In this document: in pieces, positions 47,115-56,379 of the stretch | How positions within the stretch are numbered: position 1 is the first letter of the stretch | How the letters are laid out: every line of letters starts with the position of its first letter | Assembly: GCF_016811995.1 (NCBI RefSeq) | Contig: NZ_CP069159.1 | Location: 2,294,001 to 2,358,000, forward strand | DNA from: Citrobacter sp. R56 | GTDB taxonomy: Bacteria; Pseudomonadota; Gammaproteobacteria; Enterobacterales; Enterobacteriaceae | DNA: 64,000 nucleotides | Direction: 5' to 3' | The notes under the pieces: generated by a model | Told to the model about the DNA's origin: nothing | Databases searched by the model: none | Seen by the model: the letters and a program-made list of their open reading frames with translations, nothing else | Made by a program: the position numbers and the translations under genes

Positions 47115-48674
47115 TTATTTGCTCATGGTGGAAATATTGAACACCTGCTCCAGCATCGGGTTGAATACAAAGCCTTTGACCTCTTTGTTCATCGCTAACT
47201 GGTAGTTTTTCTGGAACAGATAAACGTAAGCGGCCTCGTCAATTACGATGGTTTGCGCTTGTTGGTAATCCTTCGTCCTTGCCGTCTGGTCGGTGGTGGC
47301 CAGCGCGCTATGCAGCAGTTTGTCGACGTCGGCGTTTTCATAGAATGAGCGGTTGCCCGGTAATCCTTTCTTATCGGATTCAAACCAGTAGTTCATGAAC
47401 ATATAGGGGTCGGCGAAATCCGGGCTCCAGTTACCAATCGCGATGTCATAATCCCCTTTTCCAACGCGGTCGCGCATGGTGGCATTCGCCAGTTTTTCCA
47501 GTTTCACGTTGATACCCAGCTTACTGAGACTGGCCTGTGTCGCGAGGGCGATCGGTTCCCAGTTCGGATCGTTATCCGAATAGAGGAAGCTGAGGGTCTT
47601 CGGTTTGGCGGCAACGTTCTCCCACGCGGCTTTGGCTTTTGCCTCGTCTGTGCTGTACTGCATCGCATTGGCGTCATAGCCCCACATGCCTTCCGGAATC
47701 GGCCCACGCATCTGCTTGCCGTTGCCGCTCAGAATGCCGTTCACCATGCCCGGATAGTCTGTTGACCAGGAGATAGCGCGGCGTAAATCGACCTGATTCA
47801 ACGGCGCTTTACTGTTGTTGAGATAGAGATAAGTCACCCGCAATGACGGATACTCGGCCACCGTCACGTTGCCTTCCTGTTTTAAGGCGGTGAGCTGATC
47901 AACCGGTAAGGCATCCGCGATATCGATGTCCCCGCGCGACAGTTGCAGGCGACGGGAGGCACTCTCGCCAATGATTTTCACCGACACGCGCTTGAACGCC
48001 GGTTTCGTGCCAGCGTAATGGGGGTTTGGCACCAGGATCAATTGCTGGCCTTTCTGCCAGCTTTTCAACATAAAGGGTCCGGAACCCGCCGTGTTCTGCG
48101 CCAGAAAACCGCGCGCATCGTCCGCCGCATGCTCTTTCAACACCGCCGGGTTGATGATAGAGGCGCCATCGTTAGCCAGCGTATACAGGAACGGCGCAAA
48201 CGGCTGAGTCAGCGTAAATTTGACCGTATGATCGTCAAGCGCTTCCACTTTCAAATCTTTCGGGAAGGCTTCCGCTGGCCCCTGACCAATCTTCAACAGA
48301 CGCTCAAAAGAGAGCTTCACCGCCTCGGCGGTCACCGGTGTGCCATCCGCAAATTTGGCCTCTTGATTGAGCGTGAAGGTCCACTCTTTTTGATCGTCAG
48401 AGGCTTTCCAGCCGCTCGCCAGATCGCCTTCCACCTCCGTAGAACCTTTACCGCCCTCCGTTTTGTACTGCACCAGGCGCTGATAAGAGGGATAGGTCAC
48501 CGTCCAGTCGTTGTTGTCGATAGTGACCGCCGGGTCGAGGGTTTGCGGATCGGCCGCTTTGCCGATCACCAGCATATCTTTGGGGACGGCGGCATAACCT
48601 GGCAACGCCATTGCCAGAGCTGCGGCGATCAACGCAGGGCGAAACAGCGAGGCTAATGTGATTGTTGTCTTCAT
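47115..48674 (-). CDS. ddpA: DdpA, periplasmic dipeptide-binding protein
   Basis: A 519-residue class of solute-binding protein family 5 with a Sec signal peptide (LFRPALIAAALAMALPGYA, cleavage near residue 28). Family signatures are ASGWKASDDQKEWTFTLNQEAKFADGTPVTAEAVKLSFERLL and the C-terminal DEAAYVYLFQKNYQLAMNKEVKGF. It delivers D-Ala-D-Ala or related peptides to DdpBC. In E. coli the operon is RpoS-linked and used for D-Ala-D-Ala as nutrient. Confidence 0.94.
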   Translation of the reverse strand: MKTTITLASLFRPALIAAALAMALPGYAAVPKDMLVIGKAADPQTLDPAVTIDNNDWTVTYPSYQRLVQYKTEGGKGSTEVEGDLASGWKASDDQKEWTFTLNQEAKFADGTPVTAEAVKLSFERLLKIGQGPAEAFPKDLKVEALDDHTVKFTLTQPFAPFLYTLANDGASIINPAVLKEHAADDARGFLAQNTAGSGPFMLKSWQKGQQLILVPNPHYAGTKPAFKRVSVKIIGESASRRLQLSRGDIDIADALPVDQLTALKQEGNVTVAEYPSLRVTYLYLNNSKAPLNQVDLRRAISWSTDYPGMVNGILSGNGKQMRGPIPEGMWGYDANAMQYSTDEAKAKAAWENVAAKPKTLSFLYSDNDPNWEPIALATQASLSKLGINVKLEKLANATMRDRVGKGDYDIAIGNWSPDFADPYMFMNYWFESDKKGLPGNRSFYENADVDKLLHSALATTDQTARTKDYQQAQTIVIDEAAYVYLFQKNYQLAMNKEVKGFVFNPMLEQVFNISTMSK

Positions 48675-48689
48675 GACCTTGCTCCAGAA

Positions 48690-49271
48690 TTAAAGTGTGT
48701 GTTGTGTTGTCGTGGGTGAAAAACAGGCAATGCAGTCGTCGAGTAAGGGGTATTTTGCGGCGGCGGGTAACTCGAAATGCCACCATTCGCTGCTGATCCC
48801 GACAAAACCGCCACCGAACATAATCGCGTTCAGCAGCAGGCGATTTCGCTGTGCCTGCGGCGGCACCGACGGGTGATACGCGTGAGAACGGTCGTGCATT
48901 TCGTCAAAACCCGCGCCCATATCAAGCACCTGACCGTTTGCGTCCATCAGCGTGACATCGATAGCGGTGCCGCGGCTGTGATTCGATCCAATCGCCACAT
49001 CGACCACATACTGCGGGTCAGGGCAGACATCCCACAGGATGGATTGCGCCTGCTGCGGGCGGTAAGCGTCGTACACCACCAGAGACAAGCCCGCCAGTTG
49101 CGCAATGCTGATGCTTTTTGCCAACGCAGCAACGGCGTCTTTGTGTAACAGGCAACGCGCTTCCCGATAAATGGGCGCGCCGGTGAGGTTATCGGCCGTG
49201 GCGTATTTGAGATCGATATGCAGTGACGGGAAGATCGCCGCTACATCGCGCAGTACGGGGTTTTCTGACAT
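48690..49271 (-). CDS. ddpX: DdpX, D-alanyl-D-alanine dipeptidase
   Basis: A 193-residue zinc peptidase of the VanX/M15D family, the length of E. coli DdpX. Zinc ligands and catalytic residues are visible: SNHSRGTAIDVTLMD (His and Asp ligands) and SEWWHFEL (catalytic Glu and His ligand). It hydrolyses D-Ala-D-Ala in the cytoplasm after uptake by DdpABCDF. It lies 15 bases upstream of ddpA and 14 after the regulator gene. Confidence 0.95.
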   Translation of the reverse strand: MSENPVLRDVAAIFPSLHIDLKYATADNLTGAPIYREARCLLHKDAVAALAKSISIAQLAGLSLVVYDAYRPQQAQSILWDVCPDPQYVVDVAIGSNHSRGTAIDVTLMDANGQVLDMGAGFDEMHDRSHAYHPSVPPQAQRNRLLLNAIMFGGGFVGISSEWWHFELPAAAKYPLLDDCIACFSPTTTQHTL

Positions 49272-49285
49272 AGCACAGTTCCTGT

Positions 49286-50152
49286 TTATTGTTCGAATTG
49301 ACCAAATTCTTGTTGTAATTGACGGTTAGTGTGTAAGCGCTCGGCGAGGGTATCGCCCAACTGCTCAACCACGCTGGAGAGTAATAAGTTGAACAGACAG
49401 CTGACGGGCGCCAGGGAATCCCAGAAATGCCCGGTATCGGTTTTTACCTGTAATAAATCAATGGAATAGTCTCTTGCCCACGGACACCAGACATCGGTGA
49501 CCAGCGCCAGTGGAATGTGCCGTTCACTGGCCACGCGACAGTAATGTCGTGCGGTGGCGGAGTAAGCGCGGGTGTCGGTGATCACCACATAGGGCTGCGT
49601 AAACCCTGAATTCAGCGATTCCACCCAGCTCCCTGACAACCCTTCGGAGTAACTCACCTTAGGACGCAGATATTCCAGATGGCTAAAAAATGCGTTAGCA
49701 ATTCCGCGAGTCGACTGGATCCCCAGAATGTAGACGGCTTCTGCGTGCGCCAGTTGCTGTGCAATCCGTAAAAACGTTTCACTTTGCGCCAGTTGATAGA
49801 CGTGGCTAATGGCGTCAATTTCCAGCGACAACGACTGCTGCGCGCGGTCCGGCAACCGCTGTTGTTGCTGCCACGCCCCCAGACGCTCGTTCATTCCCCA
49901 GGGCTGATAGGGGATAGAGGGGAGTTCGCGCAGACTCGCTTTGGCATCCTCCAGATTGCGAAACCCGAGTTTACGCAAATAGCGTCCCACCGTGATCCCG
50001 CTGGTGCCGGTTGCTTTGGCGATGCCGTCTGCCGTTTCAAAGGGGATCTGTGCCGCGTGAGTCAACAGCCAGCCTGCAACACGCTTTTCGCTTGGCGTTT
50101 GCTGACTGAACGTGCGTTCAATGCGGGCAAATAATTCAGGTTTCGCTGTCAT
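49286..50152 (-). CDS. RpiR/MurR-family regulator heading the ddp operon
   Basis: A 288-residue regulator with an N-terminal RpiR helix-turn-helix (SEKRVAGWLLTHAAQIPFETADGIAKATGTSGITVGRYLRKLGF, about residues 21-65) and a C-terminal SIS domain (AEAVYILGIQSTRGIANAFFSHLEYLRP). It ends 14 bases before ddpX on the same strand and is probably the first gene of the operon. E. coli K-12 has no such gene here (dosP precedes ddpX). SIS-domain regulators usually bind phosphosugars; a cell-wall-derived inducer is plausible but unproven. Confidence 0.85.
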   Translation of the reverse strand: MTAKPELFARIERTFSQQTPSEKRVAGWLLTHAAQIPFETADGIAKATGTSGITVGRYLRKLGFRNLEDAKASLRELPSIPYQPWGMNERLGAWQQQQRLPDRAQQSLSLEIDAISHVYQLAQSETFLRIAQQLAHAEAVYILGIQSTRGIANAFFSHLEYLRPKVSYSEGLSGSWVESLNSGFTQPYVVITDTRAYSATARHYCRVASERHIPLALVTDVWCPWARDYSIDLLQVKTDTGHFWDSLAPVSCLFNLLLSSVVEQLGDTLAERLHTNRQLQQEFGQFEQ

Positions 50153-50556
50153 TACCGTCTCGCTGTTAAGTCGCTGTCAGATGCCGTGTTGCTGTTATCT
50201 GATTAACAATGCAGGACGCGTGCCATACCATCGACAGTCGTCCCGACGCCTTTTTTGTTAAATTTTGGTAATTTTTAATTAACTAACGATCAACATTTGT
50301 GCAGCGTAGTTCACTTTTGGTGCAACGGCTGTAGAGTCGGGGGCGGAATATGTTGAATTCGTAGACACGATCACAAAGCGCAGGGTGTTTTAATGTCCGA
50401 TACATAAAAATCAGTCGCCGGAAATATCAATAATAGCCATAACAACTACTACTGACTTTATTCCTGAAACGTCTGGGGTATTATTTCTTTCGTCCTACAT
50501 TAACGGTTTAAAGCGCGTGTGTAGATATTAATTATTGTGTTTATGGAGTCACAAAA
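50153..50556. other. Divergent intergenic region rpiR-type gene / hdeB-like
   Basis: 404 bases with no supported gene. An AT-rich stretch at about 50240-50290 probably carries the rpiR-ddp promoter, and 50460-50556 the hdeB-like promoter and leader. A GTGCAGCGTAGTTCACTTTTGGTGCAACGGC segment near 50300 shows repeated GTGCA words of unknown meaning. Confidence 0.45.
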
Positions 50557-50886
50557 ATGAATAAGTTCTCCCTTTCTACAGCAGGTATTTTGGTGGCAGC
50601 GCTGTTGACCAGTGTAAGCGTAAGTGCAGCAACGGATAACGCAAAAACTGAAGTCACACCCAAAGATATGAGCTGCCAGGAGTTCGTTGATCTGAATCCG
50701 CAAACCATGGCGCCGGTGGCTTTCTGGGTGCTTAATGAAGATGAAGATTTCAAAGGCGGTGACTTTGTTAGCTTCGACGAAACCGTGACCACGGCGGTTC
50801 CGTTAACCGTTGAAATTTGCAAAAAACATCCTCAAAGTGAATTAAGCAAAATTAAAGACGAAATCAAAAAAGAATTATCTAAATAA
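50557..50886 (+). CDS. hdeB: HdeB-like periplasmic acid-stress chaperone
   Basis: A 109-residue exported protein with a signal peptide (MNKFSLSTAGILVAALLTSVSVSA) and the HdeA/HdeB core: KDMSCQEFVDLNPQTMAPVAFWVLNEDEDFKGGD, with a second cysteine in VEICKKHPQ forming the conserved disulfide. The CQEF-DLNP-MAPVAFW pattern is closer to HdeB than HdeA. HdeB prevents periplasmic aggregation at pH 4-5. Here it is a single gene with its own terminator, not in the hdeAB-yhhA cluster of E. coli. GGAGTCAC precedes the ATG. Confidence 0.88.
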   Translation: MNKFSLSTAGILVAALLTSVSVSAATDNAKTEVTPKDMSCQEFVDLNPQTMAPVAFWVLNEDEDFKGGDFVSFDETVTTAVPLTVEICKKHPQSELSKIKDEIKKELSK

Positions 50887-50900
50887 ATTTTAGCGTTATT

Positions 50901-50926
50901 AAAACCCAGCCAAAGTGCTGGGTTTT
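50901..50926 (+). terminator. Terminator of the hdeB-like gene
   Basis: AAAACCCAGC/GCTGGGTTTT perfect 10-bp stem with 6-base loop, 14 bases after the stop. Confidence 0.88.
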
Positions 50927-51053
50927 GTTATTTGTGACATTGTCACGTTGAAGTCATTAAGCGATCACCATGCTTTATCACCCAACCGCCATAAAGATAT
51001 AAATTTGCGTGCCGATACTGGTTAAACGTTCGCCTTTTACATAAGGAGTTTGT

Positions 51054-53000
51054 ATGGCCTTGTATCCCTCACGTATTTCTACCCGTTTAACCCTCGGCGG
51101 CATTTTGCTGTTGGTCGTCACCACGCTGGTCATCGTGGCGATTATGCTGTGGCGCGGTCAGCCACGGGTTATCGAGATCAATTCCGCCCTTATTGAGGAG
51201 ACGGGACAAGGTCTGACCCGGCATCTCAGTACCGTGTTATCACGTATTGAAGGGGAAACCGTCACCCTTGCGCGGATGGCCGAAGTGCTTCCCAATGATG
51301 AGGCGCTTTATCGCAGTGTGGTTCCCCATCTGATTGGCGAGCAGAATAATGCAATGATTACTGGCGGCGGGATCTGGCCTGAACCGGATGCCTTTACGCA
51401 AGGTGTAGAACGTCGCAGTTTTTTCTGGTCGCGTAACGCCGAAGGAAAGCTGATATTTTCTGATGACTACAACGTGCCTGGCGGCAACGGTTACCACAGC
51501 GAAACCTGGTATCAGCAGGCGAAAGGGCGTTCGCAGGATACCTGTGTGTGGTCTGATGTTTATCGTGATGCGATCTCCGGCGTCAATATGGTGACCTGTA
51601 GCATTCCGTATCGTCATTCAGGCGCGTTTGCCGGCGTCGCCACCACCGATATCCGTCTGGATAATGTCGCGACGTTTATGCGCCAGCAGGGTAACAGCAC
51701 CGGCGGCTACGCCTTTGTGGTGGATAAGCAGGGGCAAATTCTCTATTTCCCGCAGGCTGACCCGGCAAAATACAAGACGTTCAGCGATCTGCTCAGTACC
51801 TCTGACTGGCTGACGCCGGTGGCAGAGAGCCTGAAGTCACTACGCGGCAGCGCACAGATGACATCTATAGCGCTCGAACATGACAACATCCTTAACGCGC
51901 CTTCACGGGTCATGCTGTTCCCGATGGCGGACACCGGTTGGGTGGTCGGGCTGGTCACACCGCAAGAGCGTATTGTCGGCCTGGCGAAAGTGATGATGCA
52001 GGATGTTCTTGAAGTCCTGATCCCGATTATGACGCTGTTGCTGGTGGGTGCATGGCTGGTGGTACGCAGGCTTATCTCCCGGCTGGATGATACACGCCGC
52101 GCACTGGATGATATTGCTCAGGGAGAAGGCGATCTCACCCGACGTCTGGATGTGCGTGGGAAAGATGAAATTTCTGATATCGCCCAGGCATTTAACCTTT
52201 TCGTCGACAAAATAGCCGCCATTTTGATCAACGTACGCAGCAGTAGCGTCGTGGTTGCCAGCAACGCCGTCAGTCTGGCAGACAGCAATACGGAGTTATC
52301 CACGCGCGTGACCCAGCAAGCGGCGGCCCTGGAGGAGAGTGCGGCGGCCATGGAACAGTTAAATGCGACCGTGCATCAAAATTCAGGCAACACACAGCTA
52401 GCAGATGAGCTGTCCGAAAGCACCGCGCAAACCGCGAACCGCTGCGGCGATGTGATGCAGGGGGTGATTTCGACCATGGATAACGTCAGTGCGTCATCCG
52501 GGCGGATGGTCGAGATTGTGGCAGTGATCGACAGCATTGCATTCCAGACGAATATCCTGGCGCTCAATGCGGCGGTTGAGGCGGCACGGGCCGGTGATGC
52601 CGGGCGGGGATTTGCGGTTGTCGCCTCCGAAGTGCGTACGCTGGCGCAGCGTAGCGCTACTGCCGCGCAAGAGATCAAAACCTTAATTGATGGATCGGTC
52701 TCGCATGTAAATACCGGAAGTCAGCAAATTCATCATGCGGGTGACCGACTGGAAGAATTGGTCAGCAATGTACGGCAGGTAAGACAGTTGATGGGGGAGA
52801 TCCGTGTTGCGGGGGACGAACAGCGTAAAGGGGTTTCTGAAGTGACGCTGGCCGTCACCGAAATGGACAGTACCGTTCAGCAGAACGCCTCGCTTATCGA
52901 CGATGCCGCGACACGTACCCAGGTGCTGAAGGAAGAGGCGGAGCAGCTGGCACTGCTGGTTTCTTCGTTCAGACTGCCGGAACCTGTCACGGCCAGTTAA
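51054..53000 (+). CDS. Methyl-accepting chemotaxis protein with periplasmic Cache-type sensor
   Basis: A 648-residue chemoreceptor. A first helix (about residues 11-31) is followed by a roughly 270-residue periplasmic domain with Cache features ([54 protein letters not shown]), a second helix near 320-340, a HAMP domain ([30 protein letters not shown]) and a signalling hairpin with the invariant tip [30 protein letters not shown]. There is no NWETF-type CheR-binding tail. Ligand unknown. Strong AAGGAG precedes ATG. The cytoplasmic helices look short near the first methylation region ([17 protein letters not shown]), possibly a small deletion. Confidence 0.9.
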   Translation: MALYPSRISTRLTLGGILLLVVTTLVIVAIMLWRGQPRVIEINSALIEETGQGLTRHLSTVLSRIEGETVTLARMAEVLPNDEALYRSVVPHLIGEQNNAMITGGGIWPEPDAFTQGVERRSFFWSRNAEGKLIFSDDYNVPGGNGYHSETWYQQAKGRSQDTCVWSDVYRDAISGVNMVTCSIPYRHSGAFAGVATTDIRLDNVATFMRQQGNSTGGYAFVVDKQGQILYFPQADPAKYKTFSDLLSTSDWLTPVAESLKSLRGSAQMTSIALEHDNILNAPSRVMLFPMADTGWVVGLVTPQERIVGLAKVMMQDVLEVLIPIMTLLLVGAWLVVRRLISRLDDTRRALDDIAQGEGDLTRRLDVRGKDEISDIAQAFNLFVDKIAAILINVRSSSVVVASNAVSLADSNTELSTRVTQQAAALEESAAAMEQLNATVHQNSGNTQLADELSESTAQTANRCGDVMQGVISTMDNVSASSGRMVEIVAVIDSIAFQTNILALNAAVEAARAGDAGRGFAVVASEVRTLAQRSATAAQEIKTLIDGSVSHVNTGSQQIHHAGDRLEELVSNVRQVRQLMGEIRVAGDEQRKGVSEVTLAVTEMDSTVQQNASLIDDAATRTQVLKEEAEQLALLVSSFRLPEPVTAS

Positions 53001-53007
53001 CTCCAAT

Positions 53008-53053
53008 ATTAAGTGCATTAAACTGCATTAATGCACTTAATTCTTTTATTTTG
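53008..53053 (+). terminator. Large palindrome after the chemoreceptor gene, terminator and/or HipB operator
   Basis: Perfect 14-bp inverted repeat ATTAAGTGCATTAA (53008-53021) and TTAATGCACTTAAT (53028-53041), loop ACTGCA, followed by TCTTTTATTTT. The stem is AT-rich for a terminator. A similar word AAGTGCAATTAA recurs at 53107-53118 on the far side of the hipBA promoter. Confidence 0.6.
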
Positions 53054-53067
53054 GGTGTTGTGCTGGT

Positions 53068-53096
53068 TTGCGCATACTCATAATTAACTCTATAAT
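53068..53096 (+). promoter_or_regulatory. Sigma-70 promoter of the HipBA-type operon
   Basis: TTGCGC (53068-53073), 17-base spacer, perfect TATAAT (53091-53096). Predicted transcription start near 53103, which places the in-frame GTG at 53100 outside the transcript and supports ATG at 53139. Confidence 0.75.
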
Positions 53097-53138
53097 ATTG
53101 TGGATAAAGTGCAATTAAGCGAGATAAGCCACCCTATT

Positions 53139-53453
53139 ATGGATTTAATGCTCAGAACACCCGTTGAGATCGTCAAACTTCTCTGCGAACGATTACGCAA
53201 AGAACGCCTGTCAAAACAGATGACGCAGGCGGATGTCGCCGCACGCGCGGGGATTGGCGTGAATACGGTGTCGAATCTCGAGGCCGGACGAAATGTGGGC
53301 TTTGAGGGGCTGGTCAGGGTGGCAGTTGTTCTGGGGTTGGGGGATGAACTGGAAAATCTGTTCAAACCGAAAATTGAGAGCCTCGATGACATGGTGCGCT
53401 ACGAGGAGAGTTCAGCACGTCAGCGCGTGAGAAGGAAAAATGACGATGCCTGA
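53139..53453 (+). CDS. HipB-like antitoxin/operator-binding protein
   Basis: A 104-residue Xre-family protein: LLCERLRKERLSKQMTQADVAARAGIGVNTVSNLEAGRNVGFEGLVRVAVVLGLGDELENLF forms the helix-turn-helix, followed by an Arg/Lys-rich tail (RQRVRRKNDDA). The start at 53139 is preferred to GTG 53100 because of the promoter position. It overlaps the kinase gene by up to 14 bases, the usual hipBA arrangement, and should bind the operators and neutralise the kinase. Confidence 0.83.
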   Translation: MDLMLRTPVEIVKLLCERLRKERLSKQMTQADVAARAGIGVNTVSNLEAGRNVGFEGLVRVAVVLGLGDELENLFKPKIESLDDMVRYEESSARQRVRRKNDDA

Positions 53454-54714
53454 ACACATTGATGTCTTTTACGAAGGATGGGGGGAACGCTGGCGTTGGG
53501 GCCGACTGATGTCGTCCACCGCCATGACGGGACGCCCGCTGATTGCCTTCGAATACAGCGATGAAGCCATACGCAAAGGCTTCGAACTCTCCCGGCTGAC
53601 CCTACCTCTCAATGGTCCTCGCTTACGACAAGGTTTTCCCGCCCATCAACTTGGTCTGCCTGGCCCCATTTATGATTCATTGCCCGATGGTTGGGGAATG
53701 CTGCTCATGGATCGATTGTTTAAACGACGGGGACTCAATGCCGCGCGTATTGGCCCTCTGGAGCGATTGACCTGGATCGGCAGCAATGCGATGGGCGCCA
53801 TGACATTCCAGCCGGTTCAGCCGGACGCACAAACCGTTAGCGCACAGGAGATCCCCCTTATTCAGTTAGCCTCTGAAGTGCAGGAGGTGTTGAGCGGCGA
53901 GGGCGGTGAGTTCCTGCAAAAGTTACTGCAGATGGGAGGCTCACCGCAGGGTGCAAGACCCAAAGCGTTGCTTTATCGTGACACTGTCACTAAAAAATTC
54001 ACCACGTCACCGCAACCCGGATACGAAAGTTGGTTAATTAAGTTTCCGGCACAAAATGAGCACGCGGAAGTCTGCGCCATTGAAGCGGTCTACTCTGAAT
54101 GCCTGCGTCGGTGCGGTATTGCCACCCCGGACACCGCTTACTTCGCGCTGGATGATCAACAGGCCGCCTTTGCCACGCGTCGCTTTGACCGCAACAACGA
54201 TCGCCGTGTTCCGATGCAAAGTCTGGCCTCTTTTACCGGGGCGAATTATCAGGTTCCGGGGGCACTGGACTATCGCAGTTTTTTACGCGCCACCCAAATA
54301 TGCACCAACGATGTCAGAGAAAAAGCCGTCGCCTTTGAGCGTGTGGTCTTCAACGTGGTGTTTAATAATCGGGACGATCATCCGAAGAACTTTGCCTGGC
54401 TGATGTCCGCAGAGGGTAACTGGACGCTGGCTCCCGCATATGATGTTACCTGGTGTGAAGGGCCTGGCGGCTATCACCAGATGGATGTCATGGGCGAGGC
54501 ATTAGATATCGAGAGAAAACATCTGCAGACGCTGGGCGAACAGGAAGCGGAGTTAATGCCGCAGAAGGTGGCCGAAATCATCGCGAAGATTTGTGCGGTC
54601 GCCGCCAGATTCCGTGAGATAGCGAACGACCTGTATCCCGGACACATTACCCAGGCAACGCTTACAACCATACAAAAGCGGATCGTTGAAAATATCCGTC
54701 GTCTGAACGTATGA
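53440..54714 (+). CDS. HipA-family serine/threonine kinase
   Basis: A 424-residue HipA-like toxin kinase. The conserved couplet and kinase elements are present: LTLPLNG and GPIYDSLPDGWG in the N-terminal subdomain, GGSPQGARPKALL (166-178, phosphate loop), SWLIKFPAQNEHAEVCAIEA, FATRRFDR, the catalytic NNRDDHPKNFAW (309-320) and metal-binding APAYDVTW (331-338). It is clearly diverged from E. coli HipA, and the tRNA-synthetase target known for E. coli HipA cannot be assumed. Two ATGs (53440 and 53446) follow GAAGGA; the second has more usual spacing. Active-site residues look intact. Confidence 0.85.
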   Translation: MTMPEHIDVFYEGWGERWRWGRLMSSTAMTGRPLIAFEYSDEAIRKGFELSRLTLPLNGPRLRQGFPAHQLGLPGPIYDSLPDGWGMLLMDRLFKRRGLNAARIGPLERLTWIGSNAMGAMTFQPVQPDAQTVSAQEIPLIQLASEVQEVLSGEGGEFLQKLLQMGGSPQGARPKALLYRDTVTKKFTTSPQPGYESWLIKFPAQNEHAEVCAIEAVYSECLRRCGIATPDTAYFALDDQQAAFATRRFDRNNDRRVPMQSLASFTGANYQVPGALDYRSFLRATQICTNDVREKAVAFERVVFNVVFNNRDDHPKNFAWLMSAEGNWTLAPAYDVTWCEGPGGYHQMDVMGEALDIERKHLQTLGEQEAELMPQKVAEIIAKICAVAARFREIANDLYPGHITQATLTTIQKRIVENIRRLNV

Positions 54715-54744
54715 CCTGAGAAAACCACAGGTTAGCCGATGCCT

Positions 54745-54780
54745 AAAAAGCCGTGTTGAACACCTTCAGCGCGGCTTTTT
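54745..54780 (+). terminator. Terminator of the HipBA-type operon
   Basis: AAAAAGCCG...CGGCTTTTT stem with an imperfect inner stem, 30 bases after the stop, ending in TTTTTT. Confidence 0.85.
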
Positions 54781-54913
54781 TATTGGTATTTACGGTTGCT
54801 CAAAATGTGATCCCGGGGCAGAGAAAAGGGTTGGCGAGCAGGAAGAATCGCGTTATATATACATAAAGTATTAAATTAGACATTTTGTATTATAATCTAT
54901 ACGGAGAGTACGT

Positions 54914-55312
54914 ATGTCTTCCGACATTATCCTCAGAAACATGACGTCCGGCGTGAGCCCTGCAGGCCACTACTCGCACACCTGTACCGCCGGGGGTTTT
55001 GTGTTTGTCTCGGGTCAATTACCCGTTACCGCAGCAGGTGAGATCAATCCCGCCGCCTCGTTCGAAGAGCAGGTGCATCAGGTGCTGGCAAACCTCGATG
55101 CCTGCCTTGCAGCGGCAGGAACAGACCGCGCTTCACTGGTGTCGGTTAGAATCTATGTCACCGATGTCTCGCAATGGCCCTTGTTTAATCAGATTTACGC
55201 ACAATGGCTGGGGGAGTTTAAACCTGCTCGCGTGGTGGCTGGCGTTGATGCGCTTCATTATGGATTTGCCGTAGAAGTTGAAGCCGTTGCCCTTGCTCGT
55301 TCGTCTTCCTGA
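54914..55312 (+). CDS. RidA-family enamine/imine deaminase
   Basis: A 132-residue RidA (YjgF/YER057c/UK114) protein. Motifs are HYSHTCTAGGFVFVSGQLPV, HQVLANLDACLAAAGTDRASLVSVRIYVTD with the catalytic Arg, and FAVEVEAVAL. RidA proteins hydrolyse reactive enamines released by PLP dehydratases. It sits 19 bases upstream of such a dehydratase, consistent with that role. A perfect TATAAT lies at 54891-54896, close to the ATG behind CGGAGAG. Confidence 0.9.
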   Translation: MSSDIILRNMTSGVSPAGHYSHTCTAGGFVFVSGQLPVTAAGEINPAASFEEQVHQVLANLDACLAAAGTDRASLVSVRIYVTDVSQWPLFNQIYAQWLGEFKPARVVAGVDALHYGFAVEVEAVALARSSS

Positions 55313-55331
55313 ACTATTCGGAGTTAACAAC

Positions 55332-56300
55332 ATGACTTCACTGCAATTCCCTGAGTACAACGATGTGGTTGCTGCGGCACAGCGCATCGAAGGCTATGCC
55401 AATCGCACACCGGTGCTGACCTCCCGTACGGTGAATGACGCGTTTTCGGCGGAGGTATTTTTCAAGTGTGAAAACTACCAGCGTATGGGCGCATTTAAGT
55501 TTCGTGGTGCGATGAACGCCCTCAGCCAGTTTACGCCACAACAGCGCGCGGCTGGCGTCGTGACGTTTTCTTCCGGCAATCACGCCCAGGCCATTGCGCT
55601 GGCGGCAAAGTTATTGAACATCCCGGCGACAATTGTCATGCCGCACGATGCGCCTGCGGCAAAAGTGGCGGCGACGAAAGGGTACGGCGGTAATGTGGTT
55701 GTCTACAATCGCTATACCGAAGACCGCGAGCAGATTGGCCGTGATCTGGCGACAAAACACGGACTGACGCTCATCCCGCCCTACGATCACCCGCATGTGA
55801 TTGCTGGGCAGGGTACTGCCGCCAAAGAGTTGATCGAAGAGGTCGGCCCGCTCGATGTGCTGTATGTGTGTCTGGGCGGCGGCGGATTGCTTTCCGGTTC
55901 GGCGCTGGCCGCGCGACATTTGTCGCCAGAGTGCAGAATTTATGGCGTCGAGCCAGAAGCAGGCAATGATGGACAGCAATCATTTCGCAGTGGCAACATC
56001 GTCCACATTGATACCCCTAAAACCATTGCCGACGGCGCGCAAACCCAGCATCTTGGGCAGTATACGTTTCCACTCATTCAGAAACACGTCGATGATATTC
56101 TTACGGTTTCCGATCAGGAACTTATTGACTCAATGATCTTTTTCGCCGAGCGGATGAAAATGGTGGTTGAGCCGACCGGCTGCTTAGGGTTTGCCGCGGC
56201 GCGGGCCAATAAAGAACGGTTACGCGGAAAACGGGTGGGGGTCATTATCAGCGGTGGTAACGTCGATATCAGCCGTTATAGCGAGTTTCTGGCGGGCTAA
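55332..56300 (+). CDS. PLP-dependent threonine/serine dehydratase-type enzyme
   Basis: A 322-residue fold-type II PLP enzyme. The Schiff-base lysine is in GAFKFRGAMNAL (about residue 55), SSGNHAQAIALAAK binds the substrate carboxylate, and CLGGGGLLSGSAL binds the cofactor phosphate. It resembles serine racemase/threonine dehydratase and threo-3-hydroxyaspartate ammonia-lyase-like proteins; it lacks the regulatory ACT domain of IlvA. It likely releases ammonia from a hydroxy amino acid via an enamine that the adjacent RidA protein would clear. The exact substrate cannot be read from sequence. Confidence 0.85.
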   Translation: MTSLQFPEYNDVVAAAQRIEGYANRTPVLTSRTVNDAFSAEVFFKCENYQRMGAFKFRGAMNALSQFTPQQRAAGVVTFSSGNHAQAIALAAKLLNIPATIVMPHDAPAAKVAATKGYGGNVVVYNRYTEDREQIGRDLATKHGLTLIPPYDHPHVIAGQGTAAKELIEEVGPLDVLYVCLGGGGLLSGSALAARHLSPECRIYGVEPEAGNDGQQSFRSGNIVHIDTPKTIADGAQTQHLGQYTFPLIQKHVDDILTVSDQELIDSMIFFAERMKMVVEPTGCLGFAAARANKERLRGKRVGVIISGGNVDISRYSEFLAG

Positions 56301-56379
56301 ATACGTGGGGATATCTGGCAGCAGATATCCTTTTTCTTTAGACTGCACCGGGAATATTGCGTCGTTCGCAGGAGAGAAA

